Positions 43,407-51,571 of a stretch of DNA of 64,000 bases are shown one piece after another (the first letter of the stretch is position 1; every line of letters begins with the position of its first letter). Origin of the DNA: Halobacteriales archaeon QS_3_64_16 (GTDB lineage Archaea > Halobacteriota > Halobacteria > Halobacteriales > Halococcaceae). The notes beneath the pieces are model-generated. The model did no database searches and had not been told where the DNA came from. It saw nothing but the letters and a program-made list of their open reading frames with translations. The translations under genes and the position numbers were made by a program. Location of the stretch: contig PXRJ01000015.1 of assembly GCA_003021705.1 (NCBI GenBank), positions 23,646-87,645 on the forward strand, in the 5' to 3' direction.

Positions 43407-43820
43407 TCATTCGGTCGGGCTATCAGCACCGAGATCAGGATCGTCGCCCGCTTCCCAGGACTGGAGCCGGCCTTCCACGAGGTGGAAGTCCTCGCCCGAG
43501 TGTTCGATGTAGATCCCGTAGACGTTCTCCGCCGGGATCGAAAATCGAGCTTCGAGCTCCTCGATTACCCCTTCGGCGAACGCGCGGCGCTGCTCGGCCG
43601 ACCGCCCCTCCCTGATATCGGCGTCGAGCACTACTACCGGTTCGTTCTCGCCCGTTCAGCCGAGCACGAGACTGTGGCCCTCACGTTCGCGGATCGTCAC
43701 CGCGACGTGGCCGGTCCCCGTGTCCGTTTCCGTGGCGTACCGGTCGGTAACCCACTCGGCGAACGCTCGCTTCCCCTCGGCCGGTAGCTCGACGCTCGCC
43801 TCGAACTGTAGGTGCGGCAT
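43407..43820 (-). pseudogene. Tautomerase-family gene interrupted by an in-frame TGA
   Basis: The frame from ATG 43820 begins MPHLQFEASVELP, with Pro1 as in the 4-OT/MIF tautomerase superfamily where it is the catalytic base. It reaches TGA at 43658-43656 after HSLVLG and continues in the same frame as TGENEPVVVLDADIREGRSAEQRRAF...VYGIYIEHSGEDFHLVEG to 43407. The parts match one 137-residue protein. An Arg CGA to TGA change would explain the stop. The second half also has an internal GTG (43631), but it would lack the catalytic proline. Confidence 0.75.
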
Positions 43821-44002
43821 ACCGGCGGGAGCGAGGGTGGGCGAATGAGCGTTTCGCCGACCGTGGCTCGTAGCCATCGCGGTCCCGTCCCGGGTTCTCT
43901 ACTCACTACGATATTTTCACTTTCTACTCTAAAATCCAGAAACCCGAGAGGGGATCGAGGCGGTATCACTACGTTCATGGCCGTGGACGAGGACATCGAA
44001 CT

Positions 44003-44440
44003 ATGCCGGACCTCGTAGACACCTACATCGAGAACCGCGTAATAGTCCAACCTGACGACGCGAACACCCACCAGACAGCCCACGGCGGGAACGTCGTGAA
44101 GTGGATGGACGAGGTCGGCGCGATGGCGAGCATGCGCTTTGCCGGCGGTGCGTGTGTGACCGCCCACGTCGATCGGGTGGACTTCCGGCGGCCGATCGAT
44201 GTCGGCGACGTCGCACTCATCGAAGCGTACGTCTACGAGGCAGGAGAGACGAGCATTCGGGTGCGCCTCCAGGCCTTCCGCGAGGACCCTCATACCAGTG
44301 ATCGCGAGACGACGACCGAGTCCTATTTCGTCTACGTGGCGGTCGACGACGATGGCCAGCCGATATCGGTGCCCGACCTCACCGTTAGCTCCGAGGAGGG
44401 CGAGGGGCTGCAGAACGCGGCGCTCGCCGACGAGGAGTAA
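44003..44440 (+). CDS. Acyl-CoA thioesterase (hotdog fold)
   Basis: This 145-residue hotdog-fold protein has NTHQTAHGGNVVKWMDEVGAMASMRFA, the nucleotide/acyl-CoA site of YciA/BACH thioesterases with the conserved Asp, and VDFRRPIDVGDVALIEAYVYEAG. It hydrolyses acyl-CoA. It is monocistronic and divergent from the tautomerase remnant. The substrate chain length is unknown. Confidence 0.88.
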   Translation: MPDLVDTYIENRVIVQPDDANTHQTAHGGNVVKWMDEVGAMASMRFAGGACVTAHVDRVDFRRPIDVGDVALIEAYVYEAGETSIRVRLQAFREDPHTSDRETTTESYFVYVAVDDDGQPISVPDLTVSSEEGEGLQNAALADEE

Positions 44441-44560
44441 GCTCTTCGGGGCAACGCACAGGCCTTCGGTCGATCCGTCTCGTCCGGAAGCGCGTGAAAA
44501 CGATCGACTTCACGTCCTTCGAAACTACCGCAGTGGCGCTCGAACCGAGAACCGACCCGT

Positions 44561-45253
44561 CTATTCCTCGGGCATGTCGTCGATCAGCACGACTGCCTCG
44601 CCGTCGATGGCTACCTCGTCGTCCGCGTCGGTGACCTGGGTTCGGAGTCGGTAGCGATCCCCACCTAAGTCCTCGACGATCTCACACTCGGCGGTGACCG
44701 TCGAATCGATCTCGACGGGCCCCCGGAACTCCAGGTCTTGGGAGAGATAGATCGTGAGGCCCGGTAGTCTAGCTAGCGCGGCGCTAATAAGTCCCGAAAC
44801 CAGCGTGCCGTGTGCGATCCGCCCGCCGAAACGCGTCTCGGCGGCGAAGTCGTCGTCGAGGTGCAACCGGTTCGTGTCGCCGCTCGCCCCGGCGAAAGCA
44901 TGCACGTCGCCGTCGGTCACGACCTTGCTGAACCGGACGTACTCGCCGACTCCTAACTCCTCGCGGGTGTCGACCGAGAGTTCGGTCTCCCACTCCTCGG
45001 CGACGCCCGGGGGTTCGAGGGTCGATCCGCTGGCTTCGCCGGAGGGGAGCGAAGTCGGCGTCGAAGTCGAAGCGGAGAGCGGGGATTGTGAGGTCGTCGA
45101 CGTCTCCCCCGGGGAGAACCCGAGTGCTGCGATGACCGCGCGGTTCGCCTCGAGGTAGCTGTTAAGGACGTGATAAGAGATGTCGGACCAGGACTTCGTC
45201 GCCTCGGTGAACGCTGTGGACTCATCAGTGTCTACGTCCGCGTTCCTACTCAT
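44561..45253 (-). CDS. MaoC-type (R)-specific enoyl-CoA hydratase with phasin-like N-terminus
   Basis: This 230-residue protein begins with a helical stretch (AFTEATKSWSDISYHVLNSYLEANRAVIAALG) as seen in haloarchaeal PHA-associated MaoC proteins, then a Ser/Thr/Pro linker, then a MaoC hotdog domain from about residue 80: FAGASGDTNRLHLDDDFAAETRFGGRIAHGTL, containing the Asp/His catalytic pair, and GLTIYLSQDLEFRGPVE. It hydrates enoyl-CoA. Its ATG overlaps the stop of a 21-codon leader ORF (TGATG) and has GGAGG 8 nt upstream, so translation is probably coupled. No phaEC genes are in the window. Confidence 0.85.
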   Translation of the reverse strand: MSRNADVDTDESTAFTEATKSWSDISYHVLNSYLEANRAVIAALGFSPGETSTTSQSPLSASTSTPTSLPSGEASGSTLEPPGVAEEWETELSVDTREELGVGEYVRFSKVVTDGDVHAFAGASGDTNRLHLDDDFAAETRFGGRIAHGTLVSGLISAALARLPGLTIYLSQDLEFRGPVEIDSTVTAECEIVEDLGGDRYRLRTQVTDADDEVAIDGEAVVLIDDMPEE

Positions 45254-45318
45254 CAGTGGCCTCCTCGCTGTCGACGTGCTTCGAAGTCGATCAACCGCGG
45301 GGACAGGGCTCGCGCCAT
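45253..45318 (-). CDS. Possible 21-residue leader peptide coupled to maoC
   Basis: The ATG at 45318 opens a 21-codon frame (MARALSPRLIDFEARRQRGG and His) whose TGA shares its A with the ATG of the MaoC gene. A TTATTA box (45346-45341, minus) places the transcript start at or next to this ATG, so the first start codon met by a ribosome is this one. The SD for MaoC (GGAGG) lies inside its last codons. Confidence 0.5.
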   Translation of the reverse strand: MARALSPRLIDFEARRQRGGH

Positions 45319-45340
45319 GATCACAAACGTAACAGATCGG

Positions 45341-45346
45341 TAATAA
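45341..45346 (-). promoter_or_regulatory. TATA box for the leader-maoC transcript
   Basis: CTTATTACC on the minus strand lies 23-28 nt before the ATG at 45318, the expected distance for a leaderless haloarchaeal message. Confidence 0.5.
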
Positions 45347-45480
45347 GGCTTGTGTCTGCATGAGGAATGCCGTGATCGAGTCCGGTGGCGACCTCCCGTC
45401 CCGCTCCTCCTAGTTGTTCCGAAACCGTGATGCATGCCACATTCGGTACGCTTATCCCCGTGCCCGGCGGAGTGACGGTT

Positions 45481-46227
45481 ATGGCAGCAACGGTCGGATC
45501 GGCCGTCGGTTATGACGAGCTCGCGACGCTCAAGATCGTCGCTCTCGACGGCGGGTTCGACGGCTCCTCGAAGGTTTCCTGTAGCGCACTGGCAGAGCGT
45601 CTCGACGCCTCGAATCAGACCGCCTCCCGTCGGCTCCAGACCCTGGAGAACGCCGGGCTGATCGAGCGAGAACGGGTCTCTGACGGCCAGTGGGTGACGG
45701 TCACCGCCGTCGGCGAGCGCGCGCTGCGCCGCGAGTACGCCCAGTACCGGCGGCTGTTCTAGTCCTCGACCGAGATCGAGTTGGACGGTACTGTGACCGT
45801 CGGGATGGGCGAGGGCCGTCACTACATTACGCTCCCCGGCTACATGGCCCAGTTCGAGGAACGACTGGGTTACGAGCCGTTTCCCGGCACTCTAAATGTC
45901 AATCTCGGCTCCGAGAGCGTCCGTGCCCGGGCTGGACTCGACGCGCTCCGGCCGGTCCACATCGACGGCTGGGAGGACGAGGACCGGACCTATGGGCCCG
46001 CGGTTTGCTACCCGGCGACGGTCGTCTCCCGGTCTATGTCCAAGGCGGACGGCGACGATGGAACGACGGGGACCGAAACCGCGACCTACGAGAGCGCCCA
46101 CGTCATCGCACCCCAACGCACCCACCACGACGAGGACCAGCTCGAACTGATCGCTCCCGACAAGCTCCGTGCGGAACTCGAGTTGGCCGACGGCGATCCA
46201 GTCACGATCCGAGTCGGGGGGCGCTGA
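45481..46227 (+). CDS. ribK: CTP-dependent riboflavin kinase RibK, split by an in-frame TAG
   Basis: The frame from ATG 45481 encodes a winged-helix domain ([31 protein letters not shown]) to residue 93, where TAG (45760-45762) interrupts it. The same frame then gives a full DUF120 riboflavin kinase domain: [56 protein letters not shown], and [14 protein letters not shown] [17 protein letters not shown] to 46227. Archaeal RibK phosphorylates riboflavin to FMN with CTP. Other haloarchaeal RibKs are continuous. A TTG at 45781 could start a kinase-only protein like Methanocaldococcus RibK. ribB starts 1 nt after the stop. Confidence 0.82.
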
Positions 46228-46228
46228 G

Positions 46229-46915
46229 ATGAGTCCGACGACGACCGACGCCGAGGCCGCCGATCGCGACCGCACTCACGATCGCGGCGGGGACCGAGCG
46301 GACGACGGGACCGATCTCGATCGGGCGATCGCCGCCTTCGCCGAGGGTTCTCCCGTACTGATCCACGACGCCGCCGATCGAGAGGGCGAGACCGATCTGG
46401 TCTACCCGGCTCGGGCGGTGACGCCCGCCGCGCTCGCCCAGCTGCGAAACGACGCCGGGGGCCTGGTCTGTGTCGCCCTCTCGGATGCCGTCGCCACAGC
46501 CTGGGAACTGCCCTTCACCCAGAACGAACTCGCCCATCCCGCGGCTGCCGATCACGATCTGGGCTACGACGAGCGCTCCTCGTTCTCGTTGACGGTCAAC
46601 CACCGCGATACCTACACCGGGATCACCGACGAGGACCGCGCACTCACCGTTAGCGAACTGGGTCGCAGCATCTTCCGCGCGCCGGGCCACGTCCACCTGC
46701 TGCGTGGCGCTCCGAACCTGCTCGCCGACCGCCAGGGTCACACCGAATTAGGGCTCGCGCTCGCGGCGGCCGCGGAAAAGCCCCCCGCGGTCGCCGTCTG
46801 TGAGATGCTCACCGACGGCGGCGGGGCGCTGTCGCCCGGTGATGCCCGCGCGTACGCGGAGCGCAACGGATTAGTCTACGTCGAAGGTGCCTCGATAATC
46901 GAACACCTCGGTTGA
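46229..46915 (+). CDS. ribB: 3,4-dihydroxy-2-butanone-4-phosphate synthase RibB
   Basis: This 228-residue RibB has an acidic N-terminal extension of about 25 residues and then AIAAFAEGSPVLIHDAADREGETDLVYPA (acidic active-site loop with Asp/Arg/Glu), HRDTYTGITDEDRALT, RSIFRAPGHVHLLRG, and GHTELGLALA. It makes the four-carbon unit of riboflavin from ribulose-5-phosphate. The start lies 1 nt after the ribK stop, so the two form a flavin operon. Confidence 0.93.
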   Translation: MSPTTTDAEAADRDRTHDRGGDRADDGTDLDRAIAAFAEGSPVLIHDAADREGETDLVYPARAVTPAALAQLRNDAGGLVCVALSDAVATAWELPFTQNELAHPAAADHDLGYDERSSFSLTVNHRDTYTGITDEDRALTVSELGRSIFRAPGHVHLLRGAPNLLADRQGHTELGLALAAAAEKPPAVAVCEMLTDGGGALSPGDARAYAERNGLVYVEGASIIEHLG

Positions 46916-47068
46916 ATCGTCGTCCAGCCGTTCCTCTCCGTTCTCGATCCCGAACCTGACTTCGGATACTGCAGTAAGTCGTCGGCCGTCGTTTTCGCCC
47001 TGTTCCTGCTGACGACACTGTCGCCGATCGGCCGGCAGTTCACTCTCGCTGCTGTCCCTCTCGATCAA
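46871..47068 (-). CDS. Possible small acidic protein overlapping the 3' end of ribB
   Basis: A 65-residue frame from TTG 47068 (MIERDSSESELPADRRQCRQ...) has strong halophilic acidity (EERLDDDSTEVFDYRG near the end) and good codon bias. The TTG overlaps the stop of the phosphoglycolate phosphatase upstream on the same strand, and its own end overlaps the convergent ribB end by 45 bp. No family is recognised; it may be a real co-translated small protein or chance. Confidence 0.4.
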   Translation of the reverse strand: MIERDSSESELPADRRQCRQQEQGENDGRRLTAVSEVRFGIENGEERLDDDSTEVFDYRGTFDVD

Positions 47069-47760
47069 TGCTCGTCGTCCTCGTTCGCCGCGTCGGTCTC
47101 GATGGCGGCGATCGCTTCGAGGAACCCCTCGGCGTAGGCATTCTCACACACCGTATCGGCGGCCGCTCGCGCACGCTCGTCGGCGTTCGAAACGGCATAC
47201 GAGTCGCCCACGACCGCGAAGGTATCGACGTCGTTCACCGAGTCGCCGATCGCTACGAACTCTCCGGGATCGATCCCCAGTCGTTCGGCGGCGACGAGGA
47301 GTCCTCGACCCTTGTCGACCTCGGGCGATTTGACGTGGTAGGCAAAGCCCGTGTCGACGACCTCCAGACCGTGCTCCTCGGCGAGTTCCTCGAGGGGTGC
47401 GAGCGGCGACTCGCGGCGGACGATGACCTCGGTCTCCCGCCAGCGGTTCGCCAGATCGGCCTCGCCCCAGCCGGGATCGTAGCCCGCCTCGATATAGGCC
47501 TCCAGGACTGCCTGGGCCCCCTCGCTGTCGCCCTCGATCGCAACTCTTTGTCCTACGCAGACCACTCCCCCGTTCTCCGCGATGGCTCTCGTCGGGAGGC
47601 CGACGAACTCACACAGCCCGACGGGGTAGGGAAAGGCCTTGCCGGTGGCGATCACGACCGGCGCGGACCACTCCCGGAATACCGAGAATACCCGCGGGTC
47701 GACGGCCCGATCCGCGTCGGTGATCGTCCCGTCGATGTCGACGACGAGCGGTCTCACCAT
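47065..47760 (-). CDS. pgp: Phosphoglycolate phosphatase (archaeal HAD-IIB type)
   Basis: This 231-residue HAD subfamily IIB protein has motif I VVDIDGTITDADR, motif II VIATGKAFPYPV, Lys of motif III in VDKGRGLLVAAERLGID, and motif IV AIGDSVNDVDTFAVVG. The archaeal family (TA0175/PGP type) hydrolyses phosphoglycolate and similar sugar acid phosphates. It lies convergent to ribB. Confidence 0.88.
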   Translation of the reverse strand: MVRPLVVDIDGTITDADRAVDPRVFSVFREWSAPVVIATGKAFPYPVGLCEFVGLPTRAIAENGGVVCVGQRVAIEGDSEGAQAVLEAYIEAGYDPGWGEADLANRWRETEVIVRRESPLAPLEELAEEHGLEVVDTGFAYHVKSPEVDKGRGLLVAAERLGIDPGEFVAIGDSVNDVDTFAVVGDSYAVSNADERARAAADTVCENAYAEGFLEAIAAIETDAANEDDEH

Positions 47761-47885
47761 CGTTCCCCCTCCTGTCGCTCGATCATTCTTCGCTTTTCGC
47801 GCCCGACCGGAAAGTGCGTTCCCGTTCCGGCGCGAGTACTGGGTGCTCTAGGGGCTCGATCATCAGCGACGCGTCGCTTCGACGC

Positions 47886-48461
47886 TCACCGATTCTGGCC
47901 GTCCTGCAGTCGCTCGTAGGCTTCTTGAACGCGTTTGAACGCCGCTTCGTCCCCGCCTTCGGTATCGGGATGGACGTCTTTCACCCGCTCGCGGTAGGCT
48001 CCCCGGACTCGATCGGGACCCGCACCGGGATCGAGACCGAGCGCGTCGTAGGCCTCGGCGGCGGTCAGTTCCGCGGTCGGCCCCGGTCGGGCGGATCGGG
48101 TGCGTCCTCGTCGTCCGCTCCTCCCCCGGGCACCGAACCCGCCCGCCCCCCTGGGGCCGGTCCTGGCACTACCGCCGCTCGGACCGTCCCGCGGACCGGT
48201 CCACTCCTCGCGCGGACCGGCCCCGAACCCGCCGGTCGCTGCCTCCCGTTGGCCCCGGGCACGTCCTGGCCCTCGGGACCGGCGACGCACCTGCTCGCGC
48301 AGGCGACCCGACGCGTGATACCACAGTGCGTAACTCACGATCCCAAAGGGGATCGCGATCACGAGCAAGAAGACGTTGTAGACGAACCCGAGCACGGCCA
48401 TCAGTGTAAATAGCCCCGCGAAGACCGCCGCGAGCCCCATGAGCAGCCGCGATCGGTTCAC
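47886..48461 (-). CDS. Membrane-anchored J-domain protein
   Basis: This 191-residue protein has two N-terminal membrane segments (LLMGLAAVFAGLFTLMAVLGFV; VFLLVIAIPFGIVSYALWYH), an Arg/Gly-rich basic linker (about 55-125) unusual for a halophile, and a C-terminal J domain (AEAYDALGLDPGAGPDRVRGAYRERVKDVHPDTEGGDEAAFKRVQEAYERL) with the HPD tripeptide. It probably recruits DnaK to the membrane. Confidence 0.88.
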   Translation of the reverse strand: MNRSRLLMGLAAVFAGLFTLMAVLGFVYNVFLLVIAIPFGIVSYALWYHASGRLREQVRRRSRGPGRARGQREAATGGFGAGPREEWTGPRDGPSGGSARTGPRGAGGFGARGRSGRRGRTRSARPGPTAELTAAEAYDALGLDPGAGPDRVRGAYRERVKDVHPDTEGGDEAAFKRVQEAYERLQDGQNR

Positions 48462-48549
48462 GGCTTCCCTTTGGAGCCGACCGCCCTAAGTGTCTCGCCA
48501 GTTGCGATGGCCGGCACAGACTCAAACGTCCGGAGTCCTTCCTTACCCT

Positions 48550-48753
48550 ATGAGCGTCTCCGAGGTCTGTCAGATATGCGAGGCCGCCCAAGCCGACCTG
48601 ACCTGCGAACAGTGTGGCCGACTCGCCTGTGAACGACACTTTGACGCCGAGGCCGGCAAGTGCGTCGAGTGCCTGAGCGCCGGCGGCGGTGCTGGGGTGC
48701 CCGGCGATCCCAGCGAACCCGGCGGCCCAGCCGACGACGACGTGCTTCACTAA
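48550..48753 (+). CDS. HIT-type zinc finger small protein
   Basis: This 67-residue protein has CQICEAAQADLTCEQCGRLACERHFDAEAGKCVEC, a set of Cys/His pairs giving two interleaved zinc sites as in zf-HIT/B-box-like fingers, followed by a Gly/Pro/Asp tail. The role is unknown, perhaps protein interaction. It diverges from the J-domain gene and converges on pyrF. Confidence 0.78.
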   Translation: MSVSEVCQICEAAQADLTCEQCGRLACERHFDAEAGKCVECLSAGGGAGVPGDPSEPGGPADDDVLH

Positions 48754-48767
48754 TCGGCGACCGCCGA

Positions 48768-49571
48768 TCAACGGAACTCGTTCAGCCGTTTCGAGAGCCG
48801 TTTGGCCGCCTCGCGGGCCGCCCCGTCGAAGTCCTCCTCGGCGGTTTCAGGGCCCTCCCCGGCGTAGATCACCGAGCGAGAGGCGTTCACGAGGCCAACG
48901 CCCTCGGCGAGCCCGTACTCGACGGCGGCCTCCACTTCCCCGCCCTGAGCGCCGACACCGGGTACCAGAAACGGGAGATCGGGGACGCTTTCCCTGAGAG
49001 CTTCGAGCTCCTCGCTCGCCGTGGCACCGACCACGAGGCCGACGTTACCACTCTTATTCCAGAGGTCGGCGAGCGCCGCGACCCGCTCGTAGACCGGCTC
49101 GCCGGACGCGAGTTCGAGGTCCTGAAGATCCGCTCCACCCGGATTCGACGTGCGACAGAGCACGAACACGCCTTTGTCTTCACGCGAGACGAACGGTTCG
49201 AGCGAATCCCGGCCCATGTAGGGTGAGACGGTGATCGCATCCGCGCGATCGAGCAGGTCTGCGTACTGCCGGGCGGTGTTGCCGATATCGCCCCGTTTCG
49301 CGTCGAGAACGATGGGTATGTTCTTTCCCTGGGCGTAGGCGATCGTCTCCTCGAGGGCGCGCCACCCATCCGGATCCTCGTAGAAGGCGGCGTTGGGCTT
49401 GTAGGCCGCGGCGAACTCCTCGGTCGCGTCGATGATCCGGCGATTGAACGCCCAGCGAGGCAGGTCCTGGTCCTGGAGGTGGTCGGGCACCCGATCGAGG
49501 TCGGTATCGAGGCCGACCGAGAGGACGCTACCGACGTCCTCGATGCGCGCTTCCAGATCCGCGAAGAACAT
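48768..49571 (-). CDS. pyrF: Orotidine 5'-phosphate decarboxylase PyrF
   Basis: This 267-residue type 2 OMP decarboxylase has SVLSVGLDTDLDRVP at the start, KPNAAFYE, the catalytic DAKRGDIGNTARQYADLL near residue 90, and the phosphate-gripping FLVPGVGAQGG and GLVNASRSVIYAG. It makes UMP in pyrimidine synthesis. The ATG at 49571 matches the family start. Confidence 0.95.
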   Translation of the reverse strand: MFFADLEARIEDVGSVLSVGLDTDLDRVPDHLQDQDLPRWAFNRRIIDATEEFAAAYKPNAAFYEDPDGWRALEETIAYAQGKNIPIVLDAKRGDIGNTARQYADLLDRADAITVSPYMGRDSLEPFVSREDKGVFVLCRTSNPGGADLQDLELASGEPVYERVAALADLWNKSGNVGLVVGATASEELEALRESVPDLPFLVPGVGAQGGEVEAAVEYGLAEGVGLVNASRSVIYAGEGPETAEEDFDGAAREAAKRLSKRLNEFR

Positions 49572-49751
49572 ATCCCTGCTCCGGGGAGTATCTACTATAA
49601 CTTTCCCTTCCGTTCGACTGCCTCCGACCCTCTCGGTTCCCGTCGTTTCCTCTCGTTTTCGACCTCCTCTCCTTTGCCAGTTCTTGCCCCGGTCCCGGTA
49701 TCGATCGACAAGCGGGACAACGCTCAAACGGGCGGCCGATCTAGGCTCGGT

Positions 49752-50411
49752 ATGTCGGTCGCCGCGGTGATCTTCGACCTCGATTACACGCTCGCAATTC
49801 CCGAGCGCGAACGCCAGGTCATTCTCGATGAGGCGACCGCCACTGCCGGTGGGCCCTCCCTCTCGCGTGAGGCGTACATCGACGCCCACCGTCGCAATCT
49901 CACCAACGAGACACGGACCCCGATCTTCGCGGACCTGCTTACTACCCACGAAAGCGAGGCCTCGCCGGAGGATCTCGCGAACGCCTACCGCGGGGCGATC
50001 GAGCGCGCGCTCGTGCCGGTTCCCGGTGCCGAAGACCTCGTTCGGGATCTCCGCCGCGAGTACCGCGTCGGACTGTTGACCGACGGCCCGGTTCTCGCCC
50101 AGGAGGGCAAACTCGACGCGCTCGGGTGGGAGAATCTGTTCGACGCGGTTGTCGTCACCGGTGCGCTCGCGGCCGGCAAACCCGACGAACGAGCCTTCCG
50201 GACGGTTCTCGAGGAACTCGGCGTCGAGCGAAGCGAGGCGGTCTACGTCGGCGACAACACCGATACCGATATTCACGGCGCGAGGGACGCCGGCCTGCGT
50301 GCGGTCCACGTGCTCGGTCGCGAGGGGGAGCCTTGCCCGCGCGCGGACGCTGCCCTCGCCCGCGATCGCCTCGGCGAGGACCTCCCGACGATTCTCTCTG
50401 AGTTCGACTGA
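49752..50411 (+). CDS. HAD-superfamily hydrolase
   Basis: This 219-residue HAD-IA phosphatase has motif I VIFDLDYTLAIPE, motif II LLTDGPVLAQEGKLDALG, Lys in GKPDERAF, and motif IV VYVGDNTDTDIHGARDAG. The cap is helical (about residues 18-95). It may hydrolyse a small phosphate ester; the substrate is unknown. The ATG at 49752 is 180 bp from divergent pyrF. Confidence 0.85.
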   Translation: MSVAAVIFDLDYTLAIPERERQVILDEATATAGGPSLSREAYIDAHRRNLTNETRTPIFADLLTTHESEASPEDLANAYRGAIERALVPVPGAEDLVRDLRREYRVGLLTDGPVLAQEGKLDALGWENLFDAVVVTGALAAGKPDERAFRTVLEELGVERSEAVYVGDNTDTDIHGARDAGLRAVHVLGREGEPCPRADAALARDRLGEDLPTILSEFD

Positions 50412-50480
50412 CCACCGCCGCCGGCCCCCTTACCGTGCGTGCTCGTTCGTTCGCTTCCCCCACCCTGCCCTCTTGGAGAG

Positions 50481-50933
50481 CTACTTCCCGTCGAGGAGGT
50501 CCGTACACGCCCGCTCGGCCGCGTTTCGCACGTCGATCCCCTGGCGATGGGCATAGAGCACCGCAGCGGCTTCGACGGTCACCGCGAGCGAGCGCTGGAG
50601 TCGGTTGATCCCGGCGACGGCCTCACGTTTCTCCCCGCCCGCCTTGACGCAGGCGTCCAGTACCTGCTCGAAGACCGACCGGCCCTGGAGTAAGCTCTCC
50701 GCCGGCGCGAAGTCCTCGGGTATCTCGACGCTCTCGACGTCGAAAGTCGGCTGGAGGTCGCCCTCTCCCTGGGCGAGCAGTCCCTCGCTTGTGGCCACGC
50801 TGACGAGCCGTTTGGCCTGATCTGGCGAGAACCACCCTCGATCGAGCGACAGCGCTACGACGAACTCGCTTTCGGCGAGTGACTCCCGACCCCGCCCGCG
50901 AAACGGCGCAGCGACGGTGATCTCGAGGCTCAC
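50481..50933 (-). CDS. DUF2240 family protein
   Basis: This 150-residue protein fits DUF2240: FRGRGRESLAESEFVVALSLDRGWFSPDQAKRLV, GLLAQGEGDLQPTFDVESVEIPEDFAP, and a C-terminal AVLYAHRQGIDV. The N-terminal half looks like a winged helix. It is an archaeal protein of unknown function. It lies near rpS8e but is divergent from it. Confidence 0.82.
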   Translation of the reverse strand: MSLEITVAAPFRGRGRESLAESEFVVALSLDRGWFSPDQAKRLVSVATSEGLLAQGEGDLQPTFDVESVEIPEDFAPAESLLQGRSVFEQVLDACVKAGGEKREAVAGINRLQRSLAVTVEAAAVLYAHRQGIDVRNAAERACTDLLDGK

Positions 50934-51110
50934 ATCACTCGGGCTCGCGCTTGCTATCTAACCGTGTCGGTCCTCGCCGATCTTCCTCGAATTCCTGGCT
51001 CCGGGTCGATGGGGACCGATAAGCCGAGGACCGGCGAGACCGACGAGCCCTGGATACCCTTCGTTTTCGAGTCGAGCGATTCAAGTGCTCTCCCGGCGCT
51101 TTCTGTAGGT

Positions 51111-51488
51111 ATGAAAGACCAGGGACGCTCGACGCGGAAGCGAACTGGCGGTCGCCGGCGGCCAATGGGCAAGAAACGCAAACACGAACTCGGCCGCGAA
51201 CCGACCGAAACGCGGGTCGGCGACTCGAAGCTCAAAGTCCTCGACGCCCAGGGCAACACCCAGAAGTTCCGTGCGGTCGCGGCCGACAACGCCAATGTCG
51301 CGAGCGACGGGGGCGTCAGTTCGGCGACGATCGAAGCCGTCAGCGAGAACGAGGCGAACCCGAACTACGTTCGCCGAAACATCATCACCAAAGGCGCAGT
51401 CATCGAGACCGACGAGGGCCAGGCCCGCGTGACCTCCCGGCCAGGGCAGGACGGCCAGGTCAACGCCGTTCTCATCGACGCCGAGTAA
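51111..51488 (+). CDS. rps8e: 30S ribosomal protein S8e
   Basis: This 125-residue S8e has the family pattern MKDQGRSTRKRTGGRRRPMG, KKRKHELGREPTETRVGDSKLK, NYVRRNIITKGAVIETDEGQARVTSRPGQDG and a final NAVLI. S8e is a small-subunit protein found in archaea and eukaryotes. The ATG at 51111 begins the conserved Lys/Arg-rich N-terminus. Confidence 0.96.
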   Translation: MKDQGRSTRKRTGGRRRPMGKKRKHELGREPTETRVGDSKLKVLDAQGNTQKFRAVAADNANVASDGGVSSATIEAVSENEANPNYVRRNIITKGAVIETDEGQARVTSRPGQDGQVNAVLIDAE

Positions 51489-51571
51489 CCGACTCTCCCT
51501 CCCTTCGATACTCCTCGCGCTAGCTCTCGATCGTTGCCGCCTCGATCCTCACCGTTCTCCGATCGCTCGGC

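Noticed and set aside
43656..43658. Selenocysteine at the tautomerase TGA
   Set aside because: Haloarchaea are not known to use selenocysteine, no SECIS-like structure is evident, and the family does not have Cys at this place.
45760..45762. Pyrrolysine at the ribK TAG
   Set aside because: TAG is used as an ordinary terminal stop elsewhere in the window (for example korB and the VOC gene at 25985), and no pyl genes or methylamine methyltransferases are visible.
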